52,049 bases of DNA from Ornatilinea apprima (GCF_001306115.1 NZ_LGCL01000013.1:1-52049), one strand, 5' to 3'. Shown: positions 25,820 to 34,350, counted from the first letter of the stretch. Notes: generated by a model not told the origin, from the letters alone. A program made the numbers and translations.

Positions 25820-26295
25820 ATTCCTTAAAAACCTCCACGCCCTTAACAAAGGCTTAACCCACCCATCGCCTGCTCTTAACCAAACTTCCTTACAATCAAA
25901 ACAGCAAGCAAGCACATCACGCAACAACTTTAGTTTTTGCTTCTCTTCCAAAAACGATCCTCTCTCCAGCGAAAACCCTCGCCATGCGGCGAAGGGTTTT
26001 TGCATTCCAAGGGGTTGCTTTTTGGGCGTTTGAAAAGAAAATCGGTTCTTCTGTAAAGGCGGACGGCCGTCCGCCCCAAAAAATTAGCCGTAAAATTGGC
26101 ACACTCCACCAACGCTGACGGGAGGTCGCCTCCCCTGGCTTGCCGGGGAAGGCTGGGAAGCCACCCGAAGGATTGATGCCTTGAACAGAACAAGCCTGAT
26201 GGAAAAAATGGTGCGTTGGCGGCAGGTCACCTCCCCTGGCTTGCCGGGGGAGGCCGGGCTGCCACCCTTCGGGTGGTATAGGGGTTCTTAAACCA
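25820..26295. repeat. Gene-free region with palindromic and direct repeats
   Basis: No supported gene. A perfect 18-bp palindrome (GGCGGACGGCCGTCCGCC) is at 26058-26075 and resembles the one at 3367-3386. Two related copies of a roughly 50-bp GC-rich unit occur at 26121-26171 and 26221-26277, sharing CTCCCCTGGCTTGCCGGGG. Open frames on the minus strand here have low-complexity content and no ribosome site. Confidence 0.65.
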
Positions 26296-26317
26296 AAAAC
26301 GACCCTTTCAGGTCGCT
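26296..26317 (-). terminator. Terminator of the tRNA-Arg transcript
   Basis: On the minus strand CGACC / GGTCG arms followed by TTTTT begin six bases after the encoded CCA end. Confidence 0.8.
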
Positions 26318-26322
26318 TTGTT

Positions 26323-26399
26323 TGGTGCCCCCGGCAGAACTCGAATCTGCAACCTTTTGCTCCGCAAGCAAACGCTCTGTCCAATTGAGCTACGAGGGC
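26323..26399 (-). tRNA. tRNA-Arg (anticodon GCG), CCA encoded
   Basis: Complete cloverleaf: acceptor GCCCTCG / CGGGGGC with one G-U pair, D stem GCTC/GAGC, anticodon stem TTTGC/GCAAA with loop TTGCGGA, five-base variable loop, and T stem GCAGA/TCTGC with loop TTCGAGT. Bases 34-36 read GCG, which decodes CGC. The discriminator is A and CCA is encoded at 26323-26325. Arg CGC/CGU codons are usually read by a tRNA with A34 converted to inosine, so G34 is unusual. Confidence 0.93.
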
Positions 26400-26433
26400 A
26401 TTCCATTCTTTGCCTGTCAAACAGGCGTTGTTT

Positions 26434-26462
26434 AATATACTCCCGCCTGCCTGAATCGTCAA
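26434..26462 (-). promoter_or_regulatory. Promoter of tRNA-Arg
   Basis: On the minus strand TTGACG and TATATT are separated by 17 bases, 34 bases upstream of the mature tRNA 5' end. Confidence 0.75.
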
Positions 26463-26509
26463 GGTTATAAAACCAAAAAATCTGTTTTTTTCGCCAACCA
26501 CCCCGAAGA

Positions 26510-26540
26510 AAATAAAAAATTCCGGCCTTCATGCCGGAAC
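26510..26540 (-). terminator. Terminator downstream of the small membrane-protein gene
   Basis: TTCCGGC / GCCGGAA arms (26520-26539) with a 6-base loop are followed on the minus strand by a T run. A second GC-rich hairpin (GCCCGC/GCGGGC) lies at about 26567-26592. Confidence 0.75.
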
Positions 26541-26652
26541 CCTGAGTGTGATTAAACCCCACCAGCCCGCGTCTGTTTCCAGAGCGGGCGGTCAGGCGAT
26601 TCTTTTGTGTTGGTCAGAAACAACCATTTCTATGCGCGTCCTCAACGAGCTG

Positions 26653-26751
26653 CTACTTGGCATTGAATTGGTCCGACTGCAGACCTGCCAGGCTGAGCGC
26701 GATGAACACCAGTCCAACCACAACAATAACCGGATAAATGATGAAAGACAT
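26653..26751 (-). CDS. Small single-pass membrane protein (32 residues)
   Basis: 32-residue open frame that is nearly all one hydrophobic helix (IIYPVIVVVGLVFIALSLAG, residues 4-23) ending in a short polar tail. It is supported by a full Shine-Dalgarno AGGAGGT five bases before the ATG and by a terminator downstream. A TATAGT-type -10 lies about 70 bases upstream. The longer in-frame extension to 26946 has no ribosome site and reads as noise. Similar tiny proteins serve as subunits of transporters or oxidases, but nothing nearby gives the role. Confidence 0.65.
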   Translation of the reverse strand: MSFIIYPVIVVVGLVFIALSLAGLQSDQFNAK

Positions 26752-27029
26752 GCTGCACCTCCTATAACCTTCAAAACCATTCCGCCCAAGCGAAGTCCTT
26801 TTCGCTACATATACTATATAACCCTGCCCGCACCGTTTCGCTACGCCACACAGGGGAGGATTTCTCCTGTCTGTTTGGTGAGAGAATCCACTGGCTGACT
26901 GGCCAGGCTGCCGGCGGTAAGAACCCCGCGTGGGCTTGTTCTTCACATTAAACTACGTTGGTTAGACGTCTCTGGTTGCAGAAAGGTTCCCATAAATTAA
27001 GAACGCGCAGCCAATCAATCTGTTACAAA
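26752..27029. other. Intergenic region between the small membrane gene and the Mrp gene
   Basis: Divergent control region. The minus-strand side holds an AT-rich stretch near 26805-26825 (candidate -10 of the small gene). Nothing else is recognised. Confidence 0.4.
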
Positions 27030-27053
27030 GCAAACGTTTGCCCGGTGTATAAT
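27030..27053 (+). promoter_or_regulatory. Palindromic operator and -10 box of the Mrp gene
   Basis: A perfect 12-bp palindrome GCAAACGTTTGC (27030-27041) ends six bases before a perfect TATAAT (27048-27053). Its central CG and AAACGTTT core resemble LacI-family operators. The -35 region (TTACAA at 27023) is weak. The start ATG is 27 bases after the -10. Confidence 0.55.
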
Positions 27054-27079
27054 GAGATTTCATAGCAGGAGAATGCCGC

Positions 27080-28135
27080 ATGACCAACCAACATCCGCTC
27101 ATCGAAGCGCTCAGCAGCGTGCAAGACCCCGAACTGGGAAAAAGCATTGTGGAATTGGGCATGGTGAAGAATTTGTCCCGCTCCGCAGACGGAGAAGTGC
27201 GCTTTACCCTGGCCCTCACCACCCCGGCTTGCCCGCTGCACAGCCACATGGCCGACGCAGCCCGCGCCGCCTTGCTGGCCGTGGACGGCGTGCGCGCGGT
27301 GGACATCGAGTTTGGCCTGCTCTCCCCCGAAGAGATCAAATCCATCACCCGCCGCGCCGATGTGCGCCTGCCGCAGCTCAAGCAGTTCAACCAGGTGGGC
27401 CAGGTAATTCTGGTGATGAGCGGCAAGGGCGGGGTGGGCAAATCATCCATCGCCGCGCTGCTGGCGGCCAGCCTGTCCCGGCAGGGCGCCAAAACCGGCC
27501 TGCTCGATGCGGACATCACCGGCCCCAGCATTCCCAAATTATTCGGCCTGCCGCCCGGTGGCCTGCGCGGCGGCGAGTTGGGCATGCTGCCGGCCGTTAC
27601 GCCCGGCGGGGTGCGCGTGGTCTCTACGAATCTGCTGCTCAAAGAGGCCGACCTTCCCACCGTCTGGCGCGGACCGCTGATCGCCGCCACCATCCGCCAG
27701 TTTTGGGGCGACACGATCTGGGGTAAACTCGACACGCTGATCGTCGATCTGCCGCCCGGCACGTCTGACGCGGCGATTGCCGTGTTGAATTACCTGCCGG
27801 TCAGCGGCGCGGTGGTGGTTACCACGCCGCAAGAACTGGCCGGGTTGGTGGTGCGCAAGGCGCTCAAACTGCTGCAAAACAAAGAAGTACCACTGCTTGC
27901 CCTGGTGGAAAACATGAGCTATTTCACAGACAGCCAGGGGGCGAAAATTGAGGTGTTCGGCCCCAGCCATCTGGATGACCTGGCAGACCTGACCGGCAGC
28001 GCGCCGCGCATCCAGATTCCCATTCTGCCCGCGCTGTCGCAAGCCGCCGACGCCGGAGCGGTAGAAACCATTCACCTGCCGGAGATTGACCGAATCGCCG
28101 CATTGCTGCGCTCTACCCCCTCGCCAAATCCTTAA
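27080..28135 (+). CDS. mrp: Mrp/NBP35-type P-loop ATPase with N-terminal MIP18 domain
   Basis: 351-residue iron-sulfur carrier-type ATPase. Residues 1 to about 95 are a MIP18/DUF59-like domain (VQDPELGKSIVELGMV). The ParA/MinD-like ATPase domain has the deviant Walker A motif GKGGVGKS at 115-122, the Switch I DADITGPSIPKLFG, and VDLPPGTSDAA. Most family members have a CPxC pair right after ENMSYF to hold a 4Fe-4S cluster; here that site reads ENMSYFTDSQGAK with no cysteine. It may therefore lack scaffold activity or use other ligands. AGGAG precedes the ATG. It is a single-gene unit with a terminator-like hairpin downstream. Confidence 0.92.
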   Translation: MTNQHPLIEALSSVQDPELGKSIVELGMVKNLSRSADGEVRFTLALTTPACPLHSHMADAARAALLAVDGVRAVDIEFGLLSPEEIKSITRRADVRLPQLKQFNQVGQVILVMSGKGGVGKSSIAALLAASLSRQGAKTGLLDADITGPSIPKLFGLPPGGLRGGELGMLPAVTPGGVRVVSTNLLLKEADLPTVWRGPLIAATIRQFWGDTIWGKLDTLIVDLPPGTSDAAIAVLNYLPVSGAVVVTTPQELAGLVVRKALKLLQNKEVPLLALVENMSYFTDSQGAKIEVFGPSHLDDLADLTGSAPRIQIPILPALSQAADAGAVETIHLPEIDRIAALLRSTPSPNP

Positions 28136-28396
28136 CGGCTCTGAATCCAAATCAACTCACCGCCTTCTGATTGAAGGTGGCGTTTTTGCGCTGCCTCCAC
28201 TCAAAGCAGATTCACCTTTCTCAATGACTTCTGCGGCGAATGGTAGGGTGAGAGCAGATCAGACACGCTCAACCAAAGGGAAAAATATGAGATGACCCGC
28301 CCGCATCCCACCGATAAGGTTTTGATAATTCTTCCCACGCCCCCAGTACCGCGGGGGTTATTGGTTTATAATAGGAAATGTGTTCTAAATTGCTTA
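28136..28396. other. Intergenic region after the Mrp gene
   Basis: CCTTC/GAAGG with flanking partial pairing at about 28157-28184 followed by TTTTT is a probable terminator of the Mrp gene. A fragment resembling the GTAGGGTG repeat is near 28240. No gene is seen. Confidence 0.45.
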
Positions 28397-28425
28397 TTGA
28401 CTCAATAGAATTATTGTTCTATAAT
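28397..28425 (+). promoter_or_regulatory. Strong promoter with inverted repeat in the spacer
   Basis: TTGACT (28397-28402) and a perfect TATAAT (28420-28425) are 17 bases apart. The spacer and -10 carry ATAGAA-N6-TTCTAT, and within it CAATA-N4-TATTG, a dyad placed like a repressor or MerR-type site. Confidence 0.75.
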
Positions 28426-28485
28426 AGCTGTAGTTCAATAAACAGCCCACTTTTGAAGAAGTTTGATTAGAAAGGAGAAGGTCAA

Positions 28486-29286
28486 ATGAACCTCTCAAGC
28501 ATTCGCTCCAACCAACAGCTCATGCAAGCATTGCGGAAATTCCGCGTCAGCCCCGGTCTGCTCTTTGGCATCATCATCTTCACCGCTTTGATCGCCTTCG
28601 AGATGTTCAACTACAGCACCACCGATTACGCGCTGCGCGACCTGTTAGGTGACTTGAAGTTCATGGGCATTCACTGGGCCACCATCCTCACCATCGCCTT
28701 TTGCGGCATTGATTTCGCCGGGATCGCGCGCCTCTTTACTCCAGAGCAGGGCAACAATGAGCCGAAAGAAGTCTGGTATTTGTTTGGCGCCTGGCTGCTG
28801 GCGGCGACAATGAACGCCATTCTCACCTGGTGGGGCGTTTCCATGGCGATTATGACTCACAACGTGCAAAGCGCGGCCGTACTCGACGCCGAGACGCTGA
28901 TCGATGTGGTCCCAGTTTTCGTCGCCATCATGGTGTGGGTCATCCGCATCCTGATCATCGGCTCGCTTTCCATGGCTGGTGACCGCCTCATCTGGCACCA
29001 GGCCGCGCGTTCACCTCGCCGCTCCACAGCCCTCGAAAATGCTCAATCGGCGCACAACCCCGCCCGGCCTTCACAGCGCCCCATGCCCTCCATGCCCATG
29101 ACAGCCAGCTCTGCCCCTCGCCCGGCTTCACGTGCCATGCCCCGCCCGGTGCCCGGCAACAGCCCCGTCCCAGAGATCACCCCCAACCGCGCAGAACCCA
29201 CCTACCACAGCGTCAACATGGCTTCGAGTGAAAGCAGCGCTCCCATTGGTGACCGCAGTGCTTATACCCACACACGACAGATGTAA
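28486..29286 (+). CDS. Unknown four-TM membrane protein with Pro/Ser-rich tail
   Basis: 266-residue protein of unknown function. Residues 1 to about 175 hold four hydrophobic segments (LLFGIIIFTALIAFEMF, HWATILTIAFCGIDFAGIA, YLFGAWLLAATMNAILTWW, VVPVFVAIMVWVIRILIIG). From about 180 the chain is disordered in character, with many Pro, Ser, Ala and Arg residues (PSQRPMPSMPMTASSAP). No catalytic motif is visible. AAAGGAG precedes the ATG. It has its own strong promoter and a perfect terminator, so it is an independent, probably highly expressed unit. Confidence 0.75.
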   Translation: MNLSSIRSNQQLMQALRKFRVSPGLLFGIIIFTALIAFEMFNYSTTDYALRDLLGDLKFMGIHWATILTIAFCGIDFAGIARLFTPEQGNNEPKEVWYLFGAWLLAATMNAILTWWGVSMAIMTHNVQSAAVLDAETLIDVVPVFVAIMVWVIRILIIGSLSMAGDRLIWHQAARSPRRSTALENAQSAHNPARPSQRPMPSMPMTASSAPRPASRAMPRPVPGNSPVPEITPNRAEPTYHSVNMASSESSAPIGDRSAYTHTRQM

Positions 29287-29310
29287 TCTGTTCTCCCCGA
29301 CTGACACGCA

Positions 29311-29349
29311 AACCGCTCCACATCTCTTGTGGAGCGGTTCTGCTTTTTT
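29311..29349 (+). terminator. Strong intrinsic terminator
   Basis: Perfect 12-bp stem AACCGCTCCACA / TGTGGAGCGGTT with a 5-base loop (29311-29339) followed by a T run. It separates the unknown membrane-protein gene from the convergent kinase gene. Confidence 0.9.
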
Positions 29350-29360
29350 TCTTGTTTGAT

Positions 29361-30758
29361 TTACAATACCGGGTCCGGTGGATTAATGGGCAGCCAAACG
29401 ATAAATCGCGATCCTTTATTAATTTCTGATTCCACTTCGATTCCGCCCTGGTGATTTTCAATGATCCAATATGCAATTGAAAGCCCCAAACCATACCCCG
29501 AATCGGGCGAACGTGTTCGCGATTTCTCGCCGCGATAGAAGCGCTCAAAAATATGCGGCAGATCTTCGGCCGGAATGCCCGTCCCGTCATCTTCCACCAC
29601 AATCACCGCGCGGGCCGCTTCGCGGCGCAGGCTCAACTTCACCTCACCTCCCGCGCGCGAATAATGAACGGCGTTTCCTACCAGGTTTAGGAGCACCTGC
29701 TTCAGGCGGTCCTTATCGCCGCTCACCTCCACCTGGTCAATCTCCACAATTTCCAATTTCACGCGCTCACCGGCCAGAGTTTTCATTTGCTGGTAAACCT
29801 CCAGCAGCAGGGTATCCAGAGCCACTTTTTCCAGGTTCAAAACCAGCTTGCCGGTCTCGGCCTGCCCCAGCAGCAGCAAGTCGCCTACCAAGCGCGTCAG
29901 ACGGTCCACTTCGGCATCAATGCTAAGCAGCGTTTCTTCATCCACCTTCTTATATTTTCGGATCAGCCCAATATTTCCCTTAATCACCGTTAGTGGGGTG
30001 CGCAGTTCGTGGCTCACATCGGCCAAAAAGCGCCGCTGTGAATTAAATAGCGATTCCATTCGCTCCAGTGTTTGATTAAAGGCGTTGATCAGGCGGCCCA
30101 CCTCATCATCTTGCGGCCCGGTGATAGGAATTCGCCGCTGCAAGTCATCGGCGCGGATGATGTGGGTGGCTACATTAGTCACTATTTCCAGCGGCTCCAG
30201 GGTGTGGCCGGTCACCATCCAGGCCGCGAAAGCGGCAATGAACATGGCCAGCAGCGTCAGCATCGTCAGCACCGATGCCAGAGTGCGCCGGGTCATGTTA
30301 ATCAAATCAAGCTTGTAGCCAATTTGCAGCACACCGCTTGGGCCGCGCTCGGTTTTCAGCGGCACACTGAGCACCTGCAGGTTGGAACCAGGGGCATAGT
30401 CGGCGGTGAAGACCATTTTCCCTGCCCATAACCCTTGGTCATCGAGCGGGTCCTTCTGAGCCCACGGGTAAGAGATCTGCAAAACGCGGTTATCTCCCCA
30501 CACCTGGTAAACAATATTATCAGCAGGTCGAAAATTTGCCACGCTGCGAATATCGAACTGGTTGCGATTATCCACCCGCAAAACCTCAATTAAACTGGCC
30601 GCGGTTTGGGCCAGGCTGGTATTGACCTGGTCCAATAAAAAGGCACTGACCAGGCTGAACACCATCACACTGGCCAGTACCAATACTATACCCACTACAA
30701 TCGTATAGAGAATCGTCAACCGCAGACGCAGAGACATGGGTGAATCAGGGGATTTCAC
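29361..30758 (-). CDS. Sensor histidine kinase (BaeS/MprB-like)
   Basis: 465-residue membrane sensor kinase. Transmembrane helix 1 is at about 13-37, a periplasmic sensor region follows, and helix 2 is near 160-183. A HAMP domain spans about 185-238. HisKA carries phospho-His250 ([15 protein letters not shown]), and the ATPase domain has N, G1 (DDGTGIP) and G2 ([10 protein letters not shown]) boxes. It overlaps the 3' end of the upstream response-regulator gene by 14 bases, so the pair is co-translated. The stimulus is unknown. Confidence 0.95.
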   Translation of the reverse strand: MKSPDSPMSLRLRLTILYTIVVGIVLVLASVMVFSLVSAFLLDQVNTSLAQTAASLIEVLRVDNRNQFDIRSVANFRPADNIVYQVWGDNRVLQISYPWAQKDPLDDQGLWAGKMVFTADYAPGSNLQVLSVPLKTERGPSGVLQIGYKLDLINMTRRTLASVLTMLTLLAMFIAAFAAWMVTGHTLEPLEIVTNVATHIIRADDLQRRIPITGPQDDEVGRLINAFNQTLERMESLFNSQRRFLADVSHELRTPLTVIKGNIGLIRKYKKVDEETLLSIDAEVDRLTRLVGDLLLLGQAETGKLVLNLEKVALDTLLLEVYQQMKTLAGERVKLEIVEIDQVEVSGDKDRLKQVLLNLVGNAVHYSRAGGEVKLSLRREAARAVIVVEDDGTGIPAEDLPHIFERFYRGEKSRTRSPDSGYGLGLSIAYWIIENHQGGIEVESEINKGSRFIVWLPINPPDPVL

Positions 30759-31422
30759 GCATTACATAACCCACCCCGCGAACCGTGTGGATCAGGCGCG
30801 CCTCACCGCCGCTCTCCAGCTTTTGGCGAAGATAGCGAATGTACACATCCAGCACGTTGCTTTCACCGCCAAAATCGTAGCCCCACACACGATCAAAAAT
30901 CACCTCGCGGGTCAGCACCTGGCGGGGGTGGCGTAAAAACAGTTCCAGCAAGTCATACTCTTTGGCCGTCAGCGAGATCACGCGGTTCTTACGGCTGGCC
31001 TGGCGGGTTGAGGTATCCAGAGAAAGGTCTTCAAAGGTTAACACAACGGCGCGCTCCTGCTGGGTACGCCGCAGCAGAGCGCGGACGCGCGCCAGAAACT
31101 CTTCCAGCTCAAATGGTTTGACCATATAATCATCCGCGCCGGCATCCAGCCCCTTTACCCGGTCATCCACGGTGTCTTTGGCCGTCAGCATCAGAATGGG
31201 GACAGAGCCAGCCTCGCGCAGTTTTTCGCAGACCTCCAGTCCATCCATGCCCGGCAGCATCCAGTCCAGCACGACCAGGTCGGGCGGATTGGCGCGCGCC
31301 ATGACCAGGCCCGATTCACCATCCAGAGCGGCGCTTGCCTCGTACCCTTCATAGGTCAGGCCGCGCTGCAATACTTTGACGATCGCTTCGTCATCTTCGA
31401 TGATCAATATGCGTTCGTTCAT
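30745..31422 (-). CDS. OmpR-family response regulator
   Basis: 225-residue winged-helix transcription regulator. The receiver has Asp10-Asp11, phospho-acceptor Asp53 ([10 protein letters not shown]), Thr80-region TAKD and Lys102-region VKPF. The OmpR/PhoB DNA-binding domain follows ([17 protein letters not shown], then [14 protein letters not shown] and TVRGVGYVM). AGGAGGG precedes the ATG at 31422. It is the first gene of the pair with the sensor kinase. A TATAAT near 31510 on the minus strand is a candidate -10, leaving an approximately 85-base leader. Confidence 0.96.
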   Translation of the reverse strand: MNERILIIEDDEAIVKVLQRGLTYEGYEASAALDGESGLVMARANPPDLVVLDWMLPGMDGLEVCEKLREAGSVPILMLTAKDTVDDRVKGLDAGADDYMVKPFELEEFLARVRALLRRTQQERAVVLTFEDLSLDTSTRQASRKNRVISLTAKEYDLLELFLRHPRQVLTREVIFDRVWGYDFGGESNVLDVYIRYLRQKLESGGEARLIHTVRGVGYVMREIP

Positions 31423-31643
31423 GGCTCCCTCCTGATTTATTTAATATATACCATGAACACCAGTAAAAGTGAAACAGGCGTAAATGATTCGCAGTAAATT
31501 GGTCTACTTTATTATAGAGTGAATCGAGAAAAGACAAGCCCCCAGCATTAAGAAACTGGAGATATTGACAAAGTTTAATCCCCTCCTGCCCGGTGCAGCC
31601 CCTCTTTGCACCCACATCCGCTCGAAAAGCCCCTATTTTGCGC

Positions 31644-31649
31644 TATAAT
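31644..31649 (+). promoter_or_regulatory. -10 box implying a leaderless rnd transcript
   Basis: A perfect TATAAT ends only 7 bases before the ATG at 31657 and there is no Shine-Dalgarno, so transcription should start at or next to the start codon. Confidence 0.6.
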
Positions 31650-31656
31650 CAACCCC

Positions 31657-32799
31657 ATGAAACTTCCCCTCATTCAACCAGCCGTGTGGGTAGACCAGCC
31701 CCACAAGTTGCGCGCCATGATCGAAGAGATCCATCATCATCAAATCCTGGCCGTGGATACCGAATCCAACAGCCTGTTTGCCTACCGCGAGCAGGTCTGC
31801 CTGATCCAGTTCTCCACCCCCGCGCGAGACTTCCTGGTTGATCCCCTGGCTATTAACGACCTCACCCCTCTGGGGGAGATCTTTGCCTCGCCGCGCATTG
31901 AAAAAATCTTCCACGCCGCTGAATACGATATCATCTGTCTCAAACGCGATTTCGGTTTTGAATTTGCCCATTTATTCGACACGATGATGGCCGGCCGCAT
32001 TGTGGGGCGTGGAGAGATCGGGCTGGCCTCCATGCTGGAAGACCAGTTTGGTGTGCATTTGAACAAACGTTACCAGCGCGCCAATTGGGGCCGCCGGCCG
32101 CTGGATGAGAGCATGCGCGAATACGCCCAGTTCGACACCCACTTTCTCATCCCTTTGCGTAACTGTCTGCGGGACGAGCTGGCCAACAGTGGACGCTGGG
32201 AACTGGCGCAAGAAGACTTCATCCGCCTGTGCGATACCTCCGTGCCGCAGCCCGAAAGCGACCTGGCAGACTGCTTCAAACTGGTAGGCAAGAACGACCT
32301 TTCGGCCCAACAAATGACCGTGCTGTACGAGCTGTACCAGTACCGCGAGCGGCGCGCCCAAGCCGCCGACCTGCCCACTTTCAAAGTGATCAGTAATCAG
32401 GCCTTGGTCAACATCGCCCACGCCCTGCCATCCACCTACCAGCAGCTGGAAGATATTGACGATCTCAGCCCCAAAGTGGCCCAGCGCCACGCCGATGGGC
32501 TTCTCGCCGCCGTGCAGCAGGGGCTTACCCGCCCGCCCATCAGCCGGCCGGCATACAACCGCAAGCCAGATGAAGCCTATCTGATCCGCATGGAAGCCAT
32601 GCGCAACTGGCGAAAAAGCACCGGCCTGGAGATGGGCGTGCCGTCGGATGTGGTTTTACCCCGCGACATCCTGTATGATATCGTTAGTGCTAACCCTCAA
32701 ACGGAGGAAGCGCTACAGCAAACCATGCGCAGCGTTCCCTGGCGTTTTGAACATTTCGGTACTCAAATCTTATCTGTGCTTCACCGTCTGGAGGAATAA
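31657..32799 (+). CDS. rnd: Ribonuclease D
   Basis: 380-residue 3'-5' exoribonuclease. The DEDD catalytic motifs are clear: Exo I in ILAVDTESNS, Exo II in IFHAAEYDIICLKRDFG, and Exo III in LDESMREYAQFDTHFLIPL (DEDDy with Tyr). A C-terminal HRDC domain (about 215-290) and a second helical region end the protein as in typical RNase D. It trims the 3' ends of tRNA precursors and other small RNAs. One base separates its stop from the next start codon, and that gene encodes a second ribonuclease. Confidence 0.95.
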   Translation: MKLPLIQPAVWVDQPHKLRAMIEEIHHHQILAVDTESNSLFAYREQVCLIQFSTPARDFLVDPLAINDLTPLGEIFASPRIEKIFHAAEYDIICLKRDFGFEFAHLFDTMMAGRIVGRGEIGLASMLEDQFGVHLNKRYQRANWGRRPLDESMREYAQFDTHFLIPLRNCLRDELANSGRWELAQEDFIRLCDTSVPQPESDLADCFKLVGKNDLSAQQMTVLYELYQYRERRAQAADLPTFKVISNQALVNIAHALPSTYQQLEDIDDLSPKVAQRHADGLLAAVQQGLTRPPISRPAYNRKPDEAYLIRMEAMRNWRKSTGLEMGVPSDVVLPRDILYDIVSANPQTEEALQQTMRSVPWRFEHFGTQILSVLHRLEE

Positions 32800-32800
32800 G

Positions 32801-34195
32801 ATGCAAATCCATTTTCACGGGGCAGCCCAAACCGTTACCGGCTCAAAACACCTGCTTGAGATCAACGGCAACCTGCTGCTGCTGGATTGCGGTCTCTTCC
32901 AGGGCAAGCGCGCTGACACCTACACAGCCAACCAGACCTTTAACTTTGACCCATCCGACGTGGACGCGGTCATTCTCTCGCATGCCCATATTGACCATTC
33001 CGGCAACCTGCCCAACCTGGTAAAAAATGGCTTCCGTGGAAAAATCTACGCCACCCGCGGCACCGCGCGCCTATCAGAGATCATGCTGCGCGACGCCGGG
33101 CACATTCAAGAGCAAGATGCCGTTTACGTCAACAAAAAACGCCGCCGCAAAGGTCAACCGCCCGTAGAGCCGCTCTACACCGTGGAAGACGTTGAACGCG
33201 TGCTGCCGCTCTTTGAGACCGTGGACTACGACCGGCCCTTTGAACCTTTTGAAGGGGTAACCGCGCGCTTTGTGGAAGCCGGCCATATCCTTGGATCGGC
33301 CGCGGTGGTGTTGGATGTGCGCGAGAATGGAAAACAAAAACGCGTCTGGTTCTCTGGAGACATTGGGCGCTATAAACTGCCCCTGCTGCGCGACCCGGTG
33401 CTGCCGCAAAACACCGATTATCTGCTGATGGAATCCACCTACGGTGACAAACTGCACCGCGACCCCGAAGCGGCCTATGCTGAATTTGTCGAGGTGGTAG
33501 CCCGCACCATCAAACGCGGCGGCAAGGTCATCATCCCGGCCTTCGCCGTGGGCCGCACCCAGGAGCTGGTTTACAACCTCAACCGCGCCATTGCCGACCA
33601 ACTGCTGCCACACATCCCCGTCTACGTAGACAGTCCCCTGGCCGTCGGTGCCTCCGACATCTTCCGCGAATTTCCAGAATACTTCGACCAGGAAACCTGG
33701 GAATTTATAGACAACGGCCGGCATAAAGCCCTGTATTTCAAAGAGCTGGTCTATACCCGCTCGGTGGATGAATCAAAAGCAATCAACGACATTCACAAAC
33801 CCATGGTGATCATCTCGGCTTCGGGCATGGCCGAAACCGGGCGCATTTTGCACCACCTGCGCCACAATATCGAAGACCCGCGCAGCACCATCCTGATCGT
33901 TTCCTGGCAGGCCCCCGATACCCTGGGGCGCCGGCTGGCCGAACAGGCACGCGAGGTGCGCATCTTCGGAGAAGAATACTACCGCCGCGCCGAGGTCGCT
34001 ACCATTGGCGGTCTTTCGGCGCACGCCGGGCAAGACCTGCTGTTGGATTACGCCGCCGCCAGCCGCGACACGCTCAAACACATCTACCTGGTGCACGGCG
34101 AAGAGCGCGGCGCGCTGCCCCTGATGGCTAAAATCCGCGAGCAGCACATCGCCCCGGTCAGCTTCCCCGGCCCGAAATCGGTTGTGGAAATTTAG
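32801..34195 (+). CDS. Beta-CASP metallo-beta-lactamase ribonuclease
   Basis: 464-residue RNA-processing metallo-beta-lactamase of the CPSF-73/Ysh1 type. The zinc motif HAHIDH has His61, His63, Asp65 and His66; later ligands are in FVEAGHILGSA and FSGDIGRY. The beta-CASP insertion shows MESTYGD, IIPAFAVGRTQE and SASGMAETGRILHHL, and the final VHGEE completes the site. It probably cuts RNA endonucleolytically and may also act as a 5' exonuclease. The ATG at 32801 has GGAGGA upstream inside the end of rnd, so the two RNases form an operon, directly upstream of a tRNA gene. Confidence 0.95.
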   Translation: MQIHFHGAAQTVTGSKHLLEINGNLLLLDCGLFQGKRADTYTANQTFNFDPSDVDAVILSHAHIDHSGNLPNLVKNGFRGKIYATRGTARLSEIMLRDAGHIQEQDAVYVNKKRRRKGQPPVEPLYTVEDVERVLPLFETVDYDRPFEPFEGVTARFVEAGHILGSAAVVLDVRENGKQKRVWFSGDIGRYKLPLLRDPVLPQNTDYLLMESTYGDKLHRDPEAAYAEFVEVVARTIKRGGKVIIPAFAVGRTQELVYNLNRAIADQLLPHIPVYVDSPLAVGASDIFREFPEYFDQETWEFIDNGRHKALYFKELVYTRSVDESKAINDIHKPMVIISASGMAETGRILHHLRHNIEDPRSTILIVSWQAPDTLGRRLAEQAREVRIFGEEYYRRAEVATIGGLSAHAGQDLLLDYAAASRDTLKHIYLVHGEERGALPLMAKIREQHIAPVSFPGPKSVVEI

Positions 34196-34207
34196 CCGTC
34201 TTGCTGG

Positions 34208-34213
34208 TATAAT
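34208..34213 (+). promoter_or_regulatory. -10 box of tRNA-Ser
   Basis: A perfect TATAAT lies 15 bases before the mature 5' end of tRNA-Ser. The -35 region is not clear. Confidence 0.6.
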
Positions 34214-34228
34214 CAAGACCGGTTTCGA

Positions 34229-34315
34229 GGAGAGGTGCCAGAGTGGACGAATGGGGCGGTCTCGAAAACCGTTGTGGTCTTCGGGCCACCGTGGGTTCGA
34301 ATCCCACCCTCTCCG
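34229..34315 (+). tRNA. tRNA-Ser (anticodon CGA)
   Basis: 87-base class II tRNA. Acceptor GGAGAGG pairs with CTCTCC-side sequence, the anticodon stem GCGGT/ACCGT encloses loop CTCGAAA, and bases 34-36 read CGA for UCG codons. The long variable arm is TGTGGTC-TTCG-GGCCAC, and the T arm is CGTGGG-TTCGAAT-CCCACC. The discriminator is G and no CCA is encoded. Confidence 0.96.
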
Positions 34316-34319
34316 CTGA

Positions 34320-34350
34320 AAAGACTCTAGCAATAGGGTCTTTGTTTTTT
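34320..34350 (+). terminator. Terminator after tRNA-Ser
   Basis: AAAGACTC / GGGTCTTT stem followed by GTTTTTT. A second identical copy follows the duplicated fragment at 34411-34440. Confidence 0.8.

Noticed and set aside
26752..26946. N-terminal extension of the small membrane protein to 97 residues
   Set aside because: The extension crosses its ribosome site and promoter-like AT-rich region and has the character of non-coding sequence.
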